A DNA stretch of 25,517 bases from Proteiniphilum sp. (GCA_031284475.1 JAISZV010000262.1:1-25517), one strand, 5' to 3'. Numbered from the stretch's first letter, positions 6,126 through 15,279 are shown. Translations and numbers: made by a program. The notes: generated from the letters alone by a model not told the origin.

Positions 6126-9005
6126 ATGAGGCAACTATTACGATATACGTATATCTTTCTCGTTCTGACCTTCTTCTTTCAATGCTCCTCTGTCCATAAG
6201 GCAGTCACGACAACAGGCCAGACCGACCGGATTCCCACATCGGAACCGGCGCAGCCTGATACGTCCGGGTTGTTGGCCGATACCCCGAACCCTTTGGCGA
6301 TAAACGACTCCACAGGGCAGGCAACTATCCCTATTCCTCCGCTTACCTCATCGCCCGACAGCCTTTCCCGTATCTCTCTCTCCGATTCAACGGCAACTAA
6401 GGCGAAGAAAGATACCGTTTCTACAAAACAGATGCTGGAAACTTCCGTATTTTATACGTCCCAGGACTCCATGGTATTTACGGCCAACAACATGGGCTAC
6501 CTCTACGGGGAGGCCGACGTTAAATACGGAGATTTGGCCATCAAAGGGGAATTTATCACCATGGATATGGACAGTAGCATTATTTCGTCCACCTTCGGGC
6601 TCGATTCGGTAGGGAAAGAGTTCGGGTATCCTGTCTTCTCGGAAGGGGAAATGGAGTATGAAATGAAGAAAGTGCGCTATAAATTCGATACCCGCAAAGC
6701 TTTTATCAGCAACGTTATCACACAGCAGGGAGAGGGGCATATAGTGGCCAACGAGGCGAAGATGAATCCCGACAACTCTTTCTACATGCGGAATGCAAAA
6801 TATACCTCGTGCGACCAGCATGACCATCCGCACTTTTACCTGAACCTGTCGAAAGCAAAAGTACGCCCCGGTAAAGACGTTGTTACCGGGCCGGCGTGGC
6901 TGGTGGTGGCGGATGTGCCGCTCTTTCCCGTGGTACTTCCTTTCGCATTCTTTCCTTTTACGGAAACCTATTCGTCGGGCGTCATTATGCCGAGTTACGG
7001 CGACGAGATGACCCGCGGATTCTATCTCCAGAACGGCGGTTACTATTTCGCGATAAGCGACTATATTGATCTTGCCGTTACGGGAGAACTTTACACAAAA
7101 GGTTCCTGGGGAATCGGCGCACGTTCCAACTACCGCAAGCGGTACAAATTTTCCGGTAACTTCAATGTGTACTACCTCAACACGGTTACCGGCGAAAAAG
7201 AACTTAAGGACGTGGCGCCCGAAGCCTACTCCGTATCGAAAGACCTCCGCATTAACTGGACTCATTCGCAGGATCCGAAAGCCAACATGTACCGCACCCT
7301 CTCGGCGAGCGTAAATTTCTCCACCAGCAGGAACAACCACAGAGACCTCAGCCGGCTCTATTCGCGGGAAGCCTCCAACAACACCAAAAGCTCCAGCGTG
7401 AACATCACGCAGCGTTTTCCCGATTCGCCCTTGAGCCTTTCGGCCACTATGAGTATCAACCAGGTGTCGCGCGACTCTACCGTTGCCGCCACCCTGCCTA
7501 ACCTCTCCATCAATATGAGCCGCATTTACCCGCTCAAAAGAAAGAACGCGGTGGGCAACGAACGCTGGTACGAAAAAATATCGATGAGTTATTCCGGCGA
7601 GTTCCGCAACTCCATCACCACCAAAGAAAACCTGATACTGAAAGCAAGCCTGATAGACGACTGGACAAACGGCATGCGCCATAACATTCCTTTGAGCGCT
7701 ACCTTTACCCTGTTCGATTTTATTCAGATATCGCCATCGTTTAACTATACCGAACGCTGGTACACCGGAGCGCATAAGCAGGCTTGGGATCCCGTCGCCA
7801 AGAGGCATGTTGCGGTGGATACCATACATGGGTTGAAGCGTATATATGATTACAGCACCTCGCTCAGCGCACAAACAAAATTCTACGGGATGTATATTCC
7901 CTGGAAGGTTTTCGGAGACAAGATACAGGCAATAAGGCATGTATTTACGCCCAGCGTAAGCCTGAGTTACCGCCCGGATTTCGGCGACCCCAAATACAAT
8001 TTTTACGAAACATACACCTACAGGAACGAGTATGGCGAAGATGTGGAATACACCTATTCACCCTACTCATCCATGATATTCGGAACCGCTCCCACCGGGA
8101 AAAGCGGAAGCCTCGGCTTCGACTTCAAGAACAACCTCGAAATGAAAGTCCGTTCCGACAAAGATTCTACGGGAGTACAGAAGATCTCCCTGATCGATGA
8201 CCTGGGGATCAACTTCAGTTACAACATGATGGCCGACTCTATGAAGTGGAGTAACATCAATTCAAACATCCGCCTGAAGTTCTCGAAAACATATACCCTC
8301 AGCCTCAACGCCACCTGGGATCCTTACCTCTATCAACTGGATCATAACGGAACCCCCCGCAGGGTAGATAAACTCAGGATTTTTAACGGTAAAGGATTCG
8401 GGAAACTGATGAATACCGGCACATCCTTCTCCTACTCCTTCAACCAAGATACTTTCAAAAAATGGCTCAGCCGCGGCGAAGGCGGCAAAGAAGACGAAAA
8501 GACCCAGGATCCCGACGCTCAGTTGCCCGACGACGGCACAATGGGCGAGAATCCGTATGAAGAAGCCGCCAAAAAGGGAAGCGCCTTTGAGAATAACAAC
8601 GAGTCAACAGGCGAATTTGACAGTGACGGTTACCTGAAAAATACGGTGAACTGGAACCTCTCGTTCAACTATTCGGTGCGTTACGGGTACGGGAACTTCA
8701 ACAAAGAACGGTTGGAGTATGAGGGGAAACTTACCCACAATTTCGGGCTGAACGGCTCCATACAGCCCTCCAAGAACTGGAACTTCACTTTTAATACCGA
8801 TTACAATTTCGATCAGAAGAAATTTACCAATATCAACTGTACGCTCACCCGTAACCTGCATTGCTGGAGCATGTCGGCCAGTTTTATTCCTATCGGCCCC
8901 TATAAATCCTATAACTTTACCATACGCGCCAACTCTTCGCTGTTGCAGGACTTGAAATGGGACGAACGCAACTCGCCGTACGACAGGGGAACAAGCTGGT
9001 ACTAA
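6126..9005 (+). CDS. lptD: LPS assembly outer-membrane protein LptD (Bacteroidota type)
   Basis: LptD forms the outer-membrane translocon that inserts lipopolysaccharide at the cell surface. The 959-residue protein starts with a signal sequence (hydrophobic residues about 7-19, then CSS at 20-22, so possibly lipid-modified). A Ser/Thr/Pro-rich linker extends to about residue 100. Next is an OstA/LptA-like beta-jellyroll (about 110-240: TANNMGYLYGEADVKYGD, GEGHIVANEAKM). The rest is a beta-barrel with alternating aromatic and polar strands and conserved turns such as FAFFPFTETYSSGVIMPSYG. The chain ends in SWY, an aromatic terminus typical of outer-membrane barrels. An acidic insert lies near 780-830 (GEGGKEDEKTQDPD), probably an extracellular or periplasmic loop. 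It is convergent with rarA and shares bases 9002-9005 with it. Confidence 0.85.
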   Translation: MRQLLRYTYIFLVLTFFFQCSSVHKAVTTTGQTDRIPTSEPAQPDTSGLLADTPNPLAINDSTGQATIPIPPLTSSPDSLSRISLSDSTATKAKKDTVSTKQMLETSVFYTSQDSMVFTANNMGYLYGEADVKYGDLAIKGEFITMDMDSSIISSTFGLDSVGKEFGYPVFSEGEMEYEMKKVRYKFDTRKAFISNVITQQGEGHIVANEAKMNPDNSFYMRNAKYTSCDQHDHPHFYLNLSKAKVRPGKDVVTGPAWLVVADVPLFPVVLPFAFFPFTETYSSGVIMPSYGDEMTRGFYLQNGGYYFAISDYIDLAVTGELYTKGSWGIGARSNYRKRYKFSGNFNVYYLNTVTGEKELKDVAPEAYSVSKDLRINWTHSQDPKANMYRTLSASVNFSTSRNNHRDLSRLYSREASNNTKSSSVNITQRFPDSPLSLSATMSINQVSRDSTVAATLPNLSINMSRIYPLKRKNAVGNERWYEKISMSYSGEFRNSITTKENLILKASLIDDWTNGMRHNIPLSATFTLFDFIQISPSFNYTERWYTGAHKQAWDPVAKRHVAVDTIHGLKRIYDYSTSLSAQTKFYGMYIPWKVFGDKIQAIRHVFTPSVSLSYRPDFGDPKYNFYETYTYRNEYGEDVEYTYSPYSSMIFGTAPTGKSGSLGFDFKNNLEMKVRSDKDSTGVQKISLIDDLGINFSYNMMADSMKWSNINSNIRLKFSKTYTLSLNATWDPYLYQLDHNGTPRRVDKLRIFNGKGFGKLMNTGTSFSYSFNQDTFKKWLSRGEGGKEDEKTQDPDAQLPDDGTMGENPYEEAAKKGSAFENNNESTGEFDSDGYLKNTVNWNLSFNYSVRYGYGNFNKERLEYEGKLTHNFGLNGSIQPSKNWNFTFNTDYNFDQKKFTNINCTLTRNLHCWSMSASFIPIGPYKSYNFTIRANSSLLQDLKWDERNSPYDRGTSWY

Positions 9006-10261
9006 CCCCACAGTTTCTTCATCCAATCCATTATTTTCGATTCGGAGGGATTGGGCTGAGGTTCCCAGAAACGACTATTCTTCAATTCTTTGGGCAGATA
9101 TTCCTGTTTCACGAAGTTATTTTCATAATCGTGCGCATACTTATACTCCTTCCCGTAATCAAGTTCTTTCATCAACGAAGTAGGGGCATTGCGCAGATGT
9201 AACGGTACGGGCAGGTTACCGGTCTCTTCCACCTTCGCGAGGGCGCTGTCAATGGCTAAGTACGCCGAATTGCTTTTGGGAGAGGTAGCCAGATAAACGG
9301 CAGTTTCCGCCAATACGATGCGCCCTTCCGGCCAACCGATCTTCTGTAACGCGTCAAAACAGGCATTGGCCAGCAACAATGCATTAGGATTCGCCAGGCC
9401 GACGTCTTCGGCAGCCGAAATAACCAGCCTGCGGGCGATGAACTTAGGGTCTTCCCCACCCGCCACCATCCTGGCCAACCAATAAACCGCCGCATCGGGA
9501 TCGCTACCTCTTATGGATTTGATGAAGGCGGAAATAATGTCGTAATGCATCTCGCCTCCCTTGTCGTAAGCGGCAGGATTTTCCTGTAGCCGCTCGGTCA
9601 CCATCTTGTCGGTGAGCGTGATCTCCCCGTCGCTGCCGGAAGCAACCGCCAAATCCAGGATATTGAGCAGCTTGCGGGCGTCTCCGCCCGAAAACCGGAA
9701 CAGCGCGTCCGTTTCTTTTACCTCTATTTTCTTTTCTTTCAAGATAAGGTCTTCCGTGAGCGCGCGGTGCAGCAGTTGCTCCAGTTCCCGCTTCTCTAAC
9801 GGTTTCAGCACATATACCTGGCAACGCGAAAGTAAAGGGCGGATCACCTCAAAAGAAGGGTTTTCGGTGGTAGCGCCAATCAGTGTAACAATGCCCGTCT
9901 CCACCGCGTTCAGAAGGGAGTCCTGCTGCGACTTACTGAACCGGTGGATTTCATCGATAAAGAGAATGGGGGCTGAGGACTCGAAAAAGCGGTTACTTTT
10001 TGCTTTTTCAATCACCTCCCGCACATCCTTCACGCCCGAATTTATTGCGCTGAGCTTGTAGAAAGGAGCGTTCAGCGTGTTGGCGATGATGTTTGCAAGG
10101 GTGGTCTTACCCACGCCCGGAGGCCCCCAAAGGATGATGGAAGGTATTCGCCCCGAATCGATCATCCGGCGCAATACCGCTCCCTTACCGATCAGGTGCG
10201 ATTGTCCGATCAGTTCATCAAGATGTTGCGGCCGAAGCCGTTCGGCAAGAGGTGCACTCAT
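9002..10261 (-). CDS. rarA: Replication-associated recombination protein A (AAA+ ATPase)
   Basis: RarA/MgsA is a clamp-loader-like AAA+ ATPase that acts at stalled replication forks and at single-strand/double-strand DNA junctions. The 419-residue protein has the usual length. It begins with PLAERLRPQHLDELIGQSHL, then shows Walker A GPPGVGKT at 46-53, Walker B LFIDEIHRF at 100-108, sensor-1 ATTENPSFEV at 130-139 and the arginine-finger region PLLSRCQVY near 142-150. The C-terminal half carries the tetramerisation region, with FIKSIRGSDPDAAVYWLARM and the late LDYGKEYKYAHDY motif of the family. The gene ends in a four-base overlap with the stop of lptD on the opposite strand. Confidence 0.95.
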   Translation of the reverse strand: MSAPLAERLRPQHLDELIGQSHLIGKGAVLRRMIDSGRIPSIILWGPPGVGKTTLANIIANTLNAPFYKLSAINSGVKDVREVIEKAKSNRFFESSAPILFIDEIHRFSKSQQDSLLNAVETGIVTLIGATTENPSFEVIRPLLSRCQVYVLKPLEKRELEQLLHRALTEDLILKEKKIEVKETDALFRFSGGDARKLLNILDLAVASGSDGEITLTDKMVTERLQENPAAYDKGGEMHYDIISAFIKSIRGSDPDAAVYWLARMVAGGEDPKFIARRLVISAAEDVGLANPNALLLANACFDALQKIGWPEGRIVLAETAVYLATSPKSNSAYLAIDSALAKVEETGNLPVPLHLRNAPTSLMKELDYGKEYKYAHDYENNFVKQEYLPKELKNSRFWEPQPNPSESKIMDWMKKLWG

Positions 10262-10285
10262 AAAGTTTCTGTTTTAGATGTTTTA

Positions 10286-10321
10286 CAAAGTTAGTATTTC
10301 TTACAGGAAATGCTAACTTTA
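10286..10321. promoter_or_regulatory. Palindrome with back-to-back -7-like boxes between rarA and acyltransferase
   Basis: AAAGTTAG (10287-10294) and CTAACTTT (10313-10320) form a perfect inverted repeat that extends inward to 12 pairs with one T-G wobble. The minus-strand arm reads TAACTTTG, an exact TAnnTTTG box facing rarA. The plus-strand arm reads TAACTTTA, one base off, facing the acyltransferase. No good -33 TTTG is present at the expected distance for either, so this is a tentative divergent promoter. Confidence 0.4.
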
Positions 10322-10389
10322 CATCTTAAAATCAATCAGTCATCCAATGCAACTTAGTCCATTACCGCCTCACAATATATACTTCATAT

Positions 10390-11142
10390 ATGTTGTACCG
10401 TTACGATTTTCGCTATGCGCCGGCCAAGATTCCGGTGAATATAGCCATGAGGCTGAGTTCCGGAAAGCTTGTATTTGTTGGGCGAAAGGAAAATGTTTCT
10501 AAGAACAGGCCTGTTATTTTCGCCCCTAACCACCGCAACGCCTTGATTGATGCGCTGACGCCGGTTTACGCCGGCCATCACAGGAAACAGGTTGTTTTTC
10601 TGGCCCGCGCCCACATCTTCAAACAGCGGTTTGCGGCGTGGTTGTTGAGGGGAATGCGTATTATGCCGGTCTTCCGTATCCGCGACGGCAAAGACAATCT
10701 GAACAAGAATAACGAGATATTCGATCATGCGGCCCGTATCCTCAAGAAAAACAACCCTCTCGCACTCTTCCCCGAAGCGAGGCACAACCCTAAACAGTCG
10801 CTGCTGCCCATCCAAAAGGCTGTTCCCCGCATTGTGCTGCCTACCGAGTCGTCGCTCGGTTTTCAACTCCGAAGCCGGATCGTTCCGGATTCCATCTACT
10901 ACAGGAATATCTCCGGTTTTTTATCGGATGCATATATTACTTTCGGCGCGCCTATTGAGGTTTCCGGCTACAAGGATATGTATAATGAGAACCCCGGCCT
11001 GGCGATCAATCATTTGAGGCAGGAACCGGAAAACCGGCTCAAATCGATGACGGTAAATATGTTGTCTAATAGATTGAAATATTATCCCAAAATGTCCATT
11101 GGCATTAATTCATTTCAGATATACCGTTTTGAACAGAATTAA
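10390..11142 (+). CDS. PlsC-family lysophospholipid acyltransferase, C-terminus probably truncated
   Basis: The 250-residue product belongs to the 1-acyl-glycerol-3-phosphate acyltransferase family, which transfers fatty acyl groups to lysophospholipids at the inner membrane. Motif I is NHRNALID at 47-54, with five residues between His and Asp. The block RIMPVFRIRDG is near 90-100. The FPEG block is altered to FPEARH at 127-132. YYRNISGFLSDAYITFGAPIEV (170-191) matches a conserved stretch of Bacteroidota homologues, which from memory usually continue well beyond residue 220. Here the sequence ends soon after with AT-rich, low-similarity residues (MLSNRLKYYPKMSIGINS), and a decayed region follows. 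The altered FPE block and short end suggest a degenerate or truncated copy, but the reading frame is intact. Confidence 0.7.
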   Translation: MLYRYDFRYAPAKIPVNIAMRLSSGKLVFVGRKENVSKNRPVIFAPNHRNALIDALTPVYAGHHRKQVVFLARAHIFKQRFAAWLLRGMRIMPVFRIRDGKDNLNKNNEIFDHAARILKKNNPLALFPEARHNPKQSLLPIQKAVPRIVLPTESSLGFQLRSRIVPDSIYYRNISGFLSDAYITFGAPIEVSGYKDMYNENPGLAINHLRQEPENRLKSMTVNMLSNRLKYYPKMSIGINSFQIYRFEQN

Positions 11143-11187
11143 TTCTTTGTTCTCGATTGATTAACAGTCTATTAAAAGTCTTATTTT

Positions 11188-11843
11188 TTAATGGCGGCCA
11201 TTAGAACGAACACTCATTATCAGCTCGTTATATCCTAATGGACTTTTGGGGATTATATTTACGCATTGGGTTAAAATTGGTGATAAACTTTCTTTTGGCT
11301 GTGTAGCTATATCTAAAATGTTGAATTTATAGTGTGGATAAACAATGTGTTCGTTAAATAGTGATGGCATATAATAATCCACATGATTATCTTTGTCCCT
11401 TTTTATGAATCCGTCAAAATATATGATTGATTTATTTGCAATGGATTTAACCTTGTTGTATGTGTTATCTGTTAATAAACTATCATTATTAATGAGATAT
11501 GATACCTCAAAAGTAATTTTCCGATGTTGTTCCGGTTCATACTTTATTTCAAAGCTATTTCCTTTGATTTCCCATACTCATTAACTTTAATATGATCAAT
11601 TTTGCTTTTCCAATTTATAAATAACTTGGCTGTATCGAGATAATTTTCCAATTGATTTCCAAATTCTTGCTTGAACTCTTTTCTTTGAATATCATTTACT
11701 TGATTGTAAAACAACTTATTGTATTTAGCCAAGAAATCGGCAAATGATTGCTATTGCGGATTATCGGTAGATTTATTTTCGCCGGAACATCCTGCCAACA
11801 CCACGGCGACCGCCAACAATAGTAAGATTGTTTTTCTATCCTA
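11188..11843 (-). pseudogene. Decayed lipoprotein gene (lost start, amber stop, frameshift)
   Basis: Reading the minus strand from 11837, RKTILLLLAVAVVLAGCSG is a textbook lipoprotein signal with lipobox LAGC. Three lesions follow the frame. The expected ATG is replaced by TAG at 11841-11843 (CAA-TAG-GAT-AGA, as if one T was lost from ATATGGAT). An in-frame TAG at 11751-11753 falls after STDNPQ. A one-base deletion near 11547-11553 shifts the frame after GKSKEIA; restoring it gives EIKYEPEQHRKITFEVSYL, open down to TAA at 11188-11190. The reconstructed product has about 218 residues. Visible pieces include KYNKLFYNQVNDIQRKEF and KPLGYNEL-like C-terminal sequence ending SNGRH. I recognise no domain. 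It lies just downstream of the HigA gene on the same strand and is AT-rich, consistent with an acquired cargo gene. Confidence 0.75.
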
Positions 11844-11859
11844 TTGAAATTAATGGTTA

Positions 11860-12204
11860 TCAAAGCAAAGCCGCGGCTTTACGCACATGGTTCAATTTCT
11901 CAATAAAAGTTCCGTTGCGTTTAGTAACAATCATGTTATAACGCGCCTGCATTTTAAGCAATGGTTCGGCGGGCAAATCCAACACGGCTTCTATGAGCAA
12001 TGCAAATTCGGTATTCAACGGTCTTTTTGCGTTCAATACTTCGTTGAGTTGCGTATAGGGTACGTCCATTTGTGCGGCAAGTTTCCGTTGTGAAATGCCT
12101 CGGTACTCAATTTCGTCTTTCAACACTTCGCCCGGATGCGTTGGATAAGCCGGTTCGAGATTGTTTGCAATCATATTGGGGGCAACGCCCGGAATGGTAA
12201 TCAT
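11860..12204 (-). CDS. higA: HigA-type antitoxin / XRE-family regulator without visible HigB
   Basis: The 114-residue protein contains an XRE-type helix-turn-helix at about 22-75. It begins with the HigA signature PTHPGEVLKDEIEYRGIS and continues through QRKLAAQMDVPYTQLNEVLNAKRPL, with the recognition helix around TQLNEVLN. HigA antitoxins bind and neutralise the HigB mRNA interferase and repress their own promoter. In HigBA modules the toxin normally precedes the antitoxin. Here the upstream 330 bases carry no toxin ORF, and the promoter lies only about 30 bases before this start. It is therefore a solitary antitoxin or a HigA-derived regulator. A second ATG at codon 11 (MIANNLEP) is an alternative start. 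A dead lipoprotein gene follows. Confidence 0.85.
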   Translation of the reverse strand: MITIPGVAPNMIANNLEPAYPTHPGEVLKDEIEYRGISQRKLAAQMDVPYTQLNEVLNAKRPLNTEFALLIEAVLDLPAEPLLKMQARYNMIVTKRNGTFIEKLNHVRKAAALL

Positions 12205-12234
12205 ATCTGATTTATTTATAATGGTTTGACGTGG

Positions 12235-12275
12235 AAAAGATAAGTATTATCTTTTATATTCACAAAAAAGTGAAT
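12235..12275 (-). promoter_or_regulatory. higA promoter covered by two palindromes (candidate operator)
   Basis: On the minus strand TTTG (plus-strand CAAA 12263-12266) is followed after 20 bases by TATCTTTT (plus 12235-12242), a near-consensus -33/-7 pair. The -7 box lies inside the perfect 9-3-9 palindrome AAAAGATAA-GTA-TTATCTTTT (12235-12255). The -33 box lies inside ATTCAC-A6-GTGAAT (12258-12275). The arrangement fits autorepression by a dimeric HigA. Confidence 0.6.
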
Positions 12276-12299
12276 GGTTCTTGAAATGTGAATAATGAA

Positions 12300-12410
12300 A
12301 TGGAGGGATGGCGAAAGAATTATCTCTCCGTAGGAGATGATAATATTGGATAATGTGAAACCTCTAACGAGGTTTTGAGATGGTGGTTTACACTTCCGCC
12401 ATCCCTCCAT
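12300..12410. repeat. 111-bp inverted-repeat (MITE/REP-like) element with internal hairpins
   Basis: ATGGAGGGATGGCG (12300-12313) and its perfect reverse complement CGCCATCCCTCCAT (12397-12410) bound the element; three more bases match after one mismatch. Two hairpins lie inside: ATTATC-TCTCC-GTA-GGAGA-T-GATAAT (12319-12344) and AAACCTC-TAAC-GAGGTTT (12358-12375). It has no coding capacity. The shape suggests a miniature inverted-repeat element or a REP-type palindromic repeat, but no target-site duplication is obvious. Confidence 0.6.
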
Positions 12411-12540
12411 CCTGTCCCTAACGGGGCTGTACTTTATTAACCGTATGCTTTAGCATACGGGCGGCAGCGATACCGCACTCGCCCAAGTCCGTCAGGGACG
12501 ACACTTAAGCCGTAAACGGCTATTTCTTATTCCTGACTCC
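12411..12540. repeat. Cluster of short palindromes downstream of alaS
   Basis: This non-coding stretch holds consecutive stem-loops: GTCCC-TAAC-GGGGC near 12414-12426, CCGTATGC-TTTA-GCATACGG at 12441-12460, GTCC-GTCA-GGGAC near 12487-12499, and GCCG-TAAA-CGGC at 12509-12520. They resemble REP-type repeats. The last one or two could end the alaS transcript, which runs through them on the minus strand, but no good U-tract follows. Confidence 0.5.
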
Positions 12541-12542
12541 GG

Positions 12543-15158
12543 TTAATTATTCAGTTTCTGCACAATCGACTCAACGGCCATATTCAACCCGTCGGCATTT
12601 TTGCCGCCCGCGGTAGCGAAGTGGGGTTGTCCGCCGCCGCCGCCCTGGATGTGTTTGGCCGCTTCGCGCACCAGATTACCGGCGTGTAATCCCTCGGCCA
12701 CCAGGTCGTCGGTCAGCATAACCGTGAGATTAGGTTTTCCGTCTGCAGCGGCGCCGGCTACAAATATCATCTTTTCAGGAAACTGCCCTTTCAGTTGATA
12801 GGCAATATCTTTCATCACTTCGGACGGCGCCTCCGGCAGTATCGCTTTAAAGAGGGTTATGCCGTGTATATCCTGTTTCCTGTCGATAATGCGCTGTTTC
12901 AACCTTTCGGCCTTCTCTTTTATATATTCCCGTACCTCTCTCGACATCTCCTCGTTGTCGGTAATCAACCGCCGGATTCCCTGCATTACATCCGGCAGAT
13001 TATTGAACAGGCTCTTTATTTCGAGCAATACGTCCTCTGTAGCGTAAAGGTAATCTTCGCACACCTTTGCCGTCACCGCCTCAATGCGGCGTACGCCGGC
13101 CGAAATGGCGCTCTCGCCGATGATGCGGAACGTGCCTATGCGCCCGGTAGAGGAGATATGTGTGCCGCCGCACAACTCAATAGAGGACCCGAAGCGGACG
13201 GTGCGCACATCGTCGCCGTATTTTTCGCCGAACAGCGCCATCGCTCCCCGGGCCTTTGCCTCTTCGATGGGGACATGACGGTGTTCTTCGATAGAAAAAT
13301 CGCTCCGTATCTTTGCCGTCACCCGCCGCTCCACTTCGCGGATTTCTCCGGGCGTCATCTTCCCGAAATGGGAGAAGTCGAACCGCAGCATTGCGGGAGA
13401 TACATACGATCCCTTTTGTTCTACATGCAGCCCCAGCACCTCGCGGAGCGCTTCGTGCATCAGGTGGGTGGCGGTATGGTTACATTCTGAGGCTGTCCGC
13501 TTTCCGGTATCGATCCGGGCGGTAAAGGTTCCTTCCATATCCGCCGGTAGTTTCTGCGTAAAATGCACCGCAAGATTATTCTCTCGTTTAGTATCGAAAA
13601 TATCTATCTTTTCGCCTTCTCCGGAAATCAGCCAGCCGGTATCGCCCACCTGTCCTCCCATTTCGGCATAAAAGGGCGAGCGGGAAAGAACGAGCTGGAA
13701 AAACTCCCTGTTCTTTTGTTTTACTGCGCGATAACGGAGTATTTGGGTTTCGGTTTCGGTTTCGTCATATCCCGTAAACTCCGGTTCGCCGTCGCATACT
13801 TTCGTCCAATCGCCGGTTTCTACGGCGGCGGCATTGCGGGCGCGTTCTTTCTGCTTTTGCATCTCGGAATTAAAACCGTCCACATCCGCCGTCATGCCGT
13901 GTTCGCGCAGAATCAGTTCGGTTAAGTCTAACGGGAAGCCGAAAGTGTCGTAGAGCTGGAAGGCCACTTCGCCGCTCAGTACCCCGCCTTTTTGTTCGGG
14001 CAGGTTTTTCTCTAACAGCCGGATGCCGGTTTCCAACGTCCGCAGGAACGATTCTTCTTCCTCTTTCATCACCTTTTCCACGAGCGTACGTTGCGCTTCC
14101 AGTTCGGGATAAGCCTCCCCCATCACTTCAATGAGCGTGGGTATCAGCCTGTACATAAACGATTCATGCATCCCCAGGAAAGTGTAGCCGTAACGCACCG
14201 CACGCCGCAGGATACGGCGGATCACATAACCCGCTTTGGCGTTGGACGGGAGCTGTCCGTCGGTAATGGAGAAAGCGATGGTGCGCAGGTGATCGGCAAC
14301 GACGCGCATCGCCACATCTTTTGCGGTATCTTCCCCGTATAGCGCATTGCTTATCTCCCCTATTTTACGGATTACGGGCTGAAACAGGTCGGTATCGTAA
14401 TTCGACAGTTTCCCCTGTACGGCCATACAGAGCCGTTCAAAACCCATCCCGGTATCGATCACCTTTGCCGGAAGCGGCTCCAGCGAGCCGTCCGCCTTGC
14501 GGTTATACTGCATGAACACTAAGTTCCATATCTCAATCACCTGCGGATGGCTTTGGTTCACAAGCAAAAGCCCGTCGGTTTTGGCGCGTTCGTCTTCGGG
14601 ACGAATATCTATATGGATTTCGGAGCAAGGGCCGCACGGGCCCGTATCTCCCATCTCCCAGAAATTGTCGTGCTTATTTCCGTTGATGATCCGTTCTTTG
14701 GGGAGGTATTCTTCCCAATAAGCAGCCGCCTCGTCGTCCCGTTCGAGATTTTCTTCGGCAGTCCCTTCAAACACGGTAACGTATAACCGTTCTTTATCCA
14801 ATCCGAGCGTTTCCGTCAGATATTCCCACGCCCAGGCAATGGCCTCTTTCTTGAAGTAGTCGCCGAACGACCAGTTGCCCAGCATCTCGAACATGGTGTG
14901 GTGGTAAGTATCATGTCCCACCTCCTCAAGGTCGTTATGCTTACCGCTCACGCGCAGGCATTTCTGCGAATCGGCTACGCGGGGATATTTCACCGGCGCA
15001 TTTCCCAGAATGACGTCTTTGAACTGGTTCATCCCCGCGTTGGTAAACATCAGCGTAGGATCGTCCTTTATCACCATGGGGGCCGAAGGCACAATGTGGT
15101 GTTCTTTCGACTGAAAAAAATCTTTAAACGACTGTCTAATCTCTTTGGAAGTGATCAT
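12543..15158 (-). CDS. alaS: Alanyl-tRNA synthetase
   Basis: AlaRS charges tRNA-Ala in the cytosol and edits mischarged Ser and Gly. The 871-residue length is normal. The class II catalytic core starts with [21 protein letters not shown] and [14 protein letters not shown] (residues about 7-48) and includes the [24 protein letters not shown] helix region. The editing domain has zinc-site residues HTATH (H561, H565) and CGGTH (C663, H667). The C-terminal DHHA1-like domain carries [16 protein letters not shown]. The ATG at 15158 matches the family N-terminus. It is flanked by palindromic repeats downstream and by its own promoter upstream, so it appears monocistronic. Confidence 0.98.
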   Translation of the reverse strand: MITSKEIRQSFKDFFQSKEHHIVPSAPMVIKDDPTLMFTNAGMNQFKDVILGNAPVKYPRVADSQKCLRVSGKHNDLEEVGHDTYHHTMFEMLGNWSFGDYFKKEAIAWAWEYLTETLGLDKERLYVTVFEGTAEENLERDDEAAAYWEEYLPKERIINGNKHDNFWEMGDTGPCGPCSEIHIDIRPEDERAKTDGLLLVNQSHPQVIEIWNLVFMQYNRKADGSLEPLPAKVIDTGMGFERLCMAVQGKLSNYDTDLFQPVIRKIGEISNALYGEDTAKDVAMRVVADHLRTIAFSITDGQLPSNAKAGYVIRRILRRAVRYGYTFLGMHESFMYRLIPTLIEVMGEAYPELEAQRTLVEKVMKEEEESFLRTLETGIRLLEKNLPEQKGGVLSGEVAFQLYDTFGFPLDLTELILREHGMTADVDGFNSEMQKQKERARNAAAVETGDWTKVCDGEPEFTGYDETETETQILRYRAVKQKNREFFQLVLSRSPFYAEMGGQVGDTGWLISGEGEKIDIFDTKRENNLAVHFTQKLPADMEGTFTARIDTGKRTASECNHTATHLMHEALREVLGLHVEQKGSYVSPAMLRFDFSHFGKMTPGEIREVERRVTAKIRSDFSIEEHRHVPIEEAKARGAMALFGEKYGDDVRTVRFGSSIELCGGTHISSTGRIGTFRIIGESAISAGVRRIEAVTAKVCEDYLYATEDVLLEIKSLFNNLPDVMQGIRRLITDNEEMSREVREYIKEKAERLKQRIIDRKQDIHGITLFKAILPEAPSEVMKDIAYQLKGQFPEKMIFVAGAAADGKPNLTVMLTDDLVAEGLHAGNLVREAAKHIQGGGGGQPHFATAGGKNADGLNMAVESIVQKLNN

Positions 15159-15279
15159 ATAAGTTTTCTGTTATGCATTACGTTGTGCAGGATTACGGAA
15201 GATCGTCCGGGCGATCCGCCGGGCTTTTCAACAACCGCCGGTTATCGTCCTGTTTAATCCTGCAATTACAAATAAGATG

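Noticed and set aside
6387..7940. 517-codon minus-strand ORF
   Set aside because: It lies wholly antisense to lptD, has low-complexity His/Arg/Val-rich composition typical of a shadow frame, and shows no domain.
12216..12410. 64-codon minus-strand ORF upstream of higA as a HigB toxin
   Set aside because: It spans the inverted-repeat element and the higA promoter, and its sequence has none of the HigB/RelE-fold features or C-terminal pattern.
12795..13490. 231-codon plus-strand ORF
   Set aside because: Antisense shadow of alaS, whose editing-domain motifs are encoded on the minus strand over the same bases.
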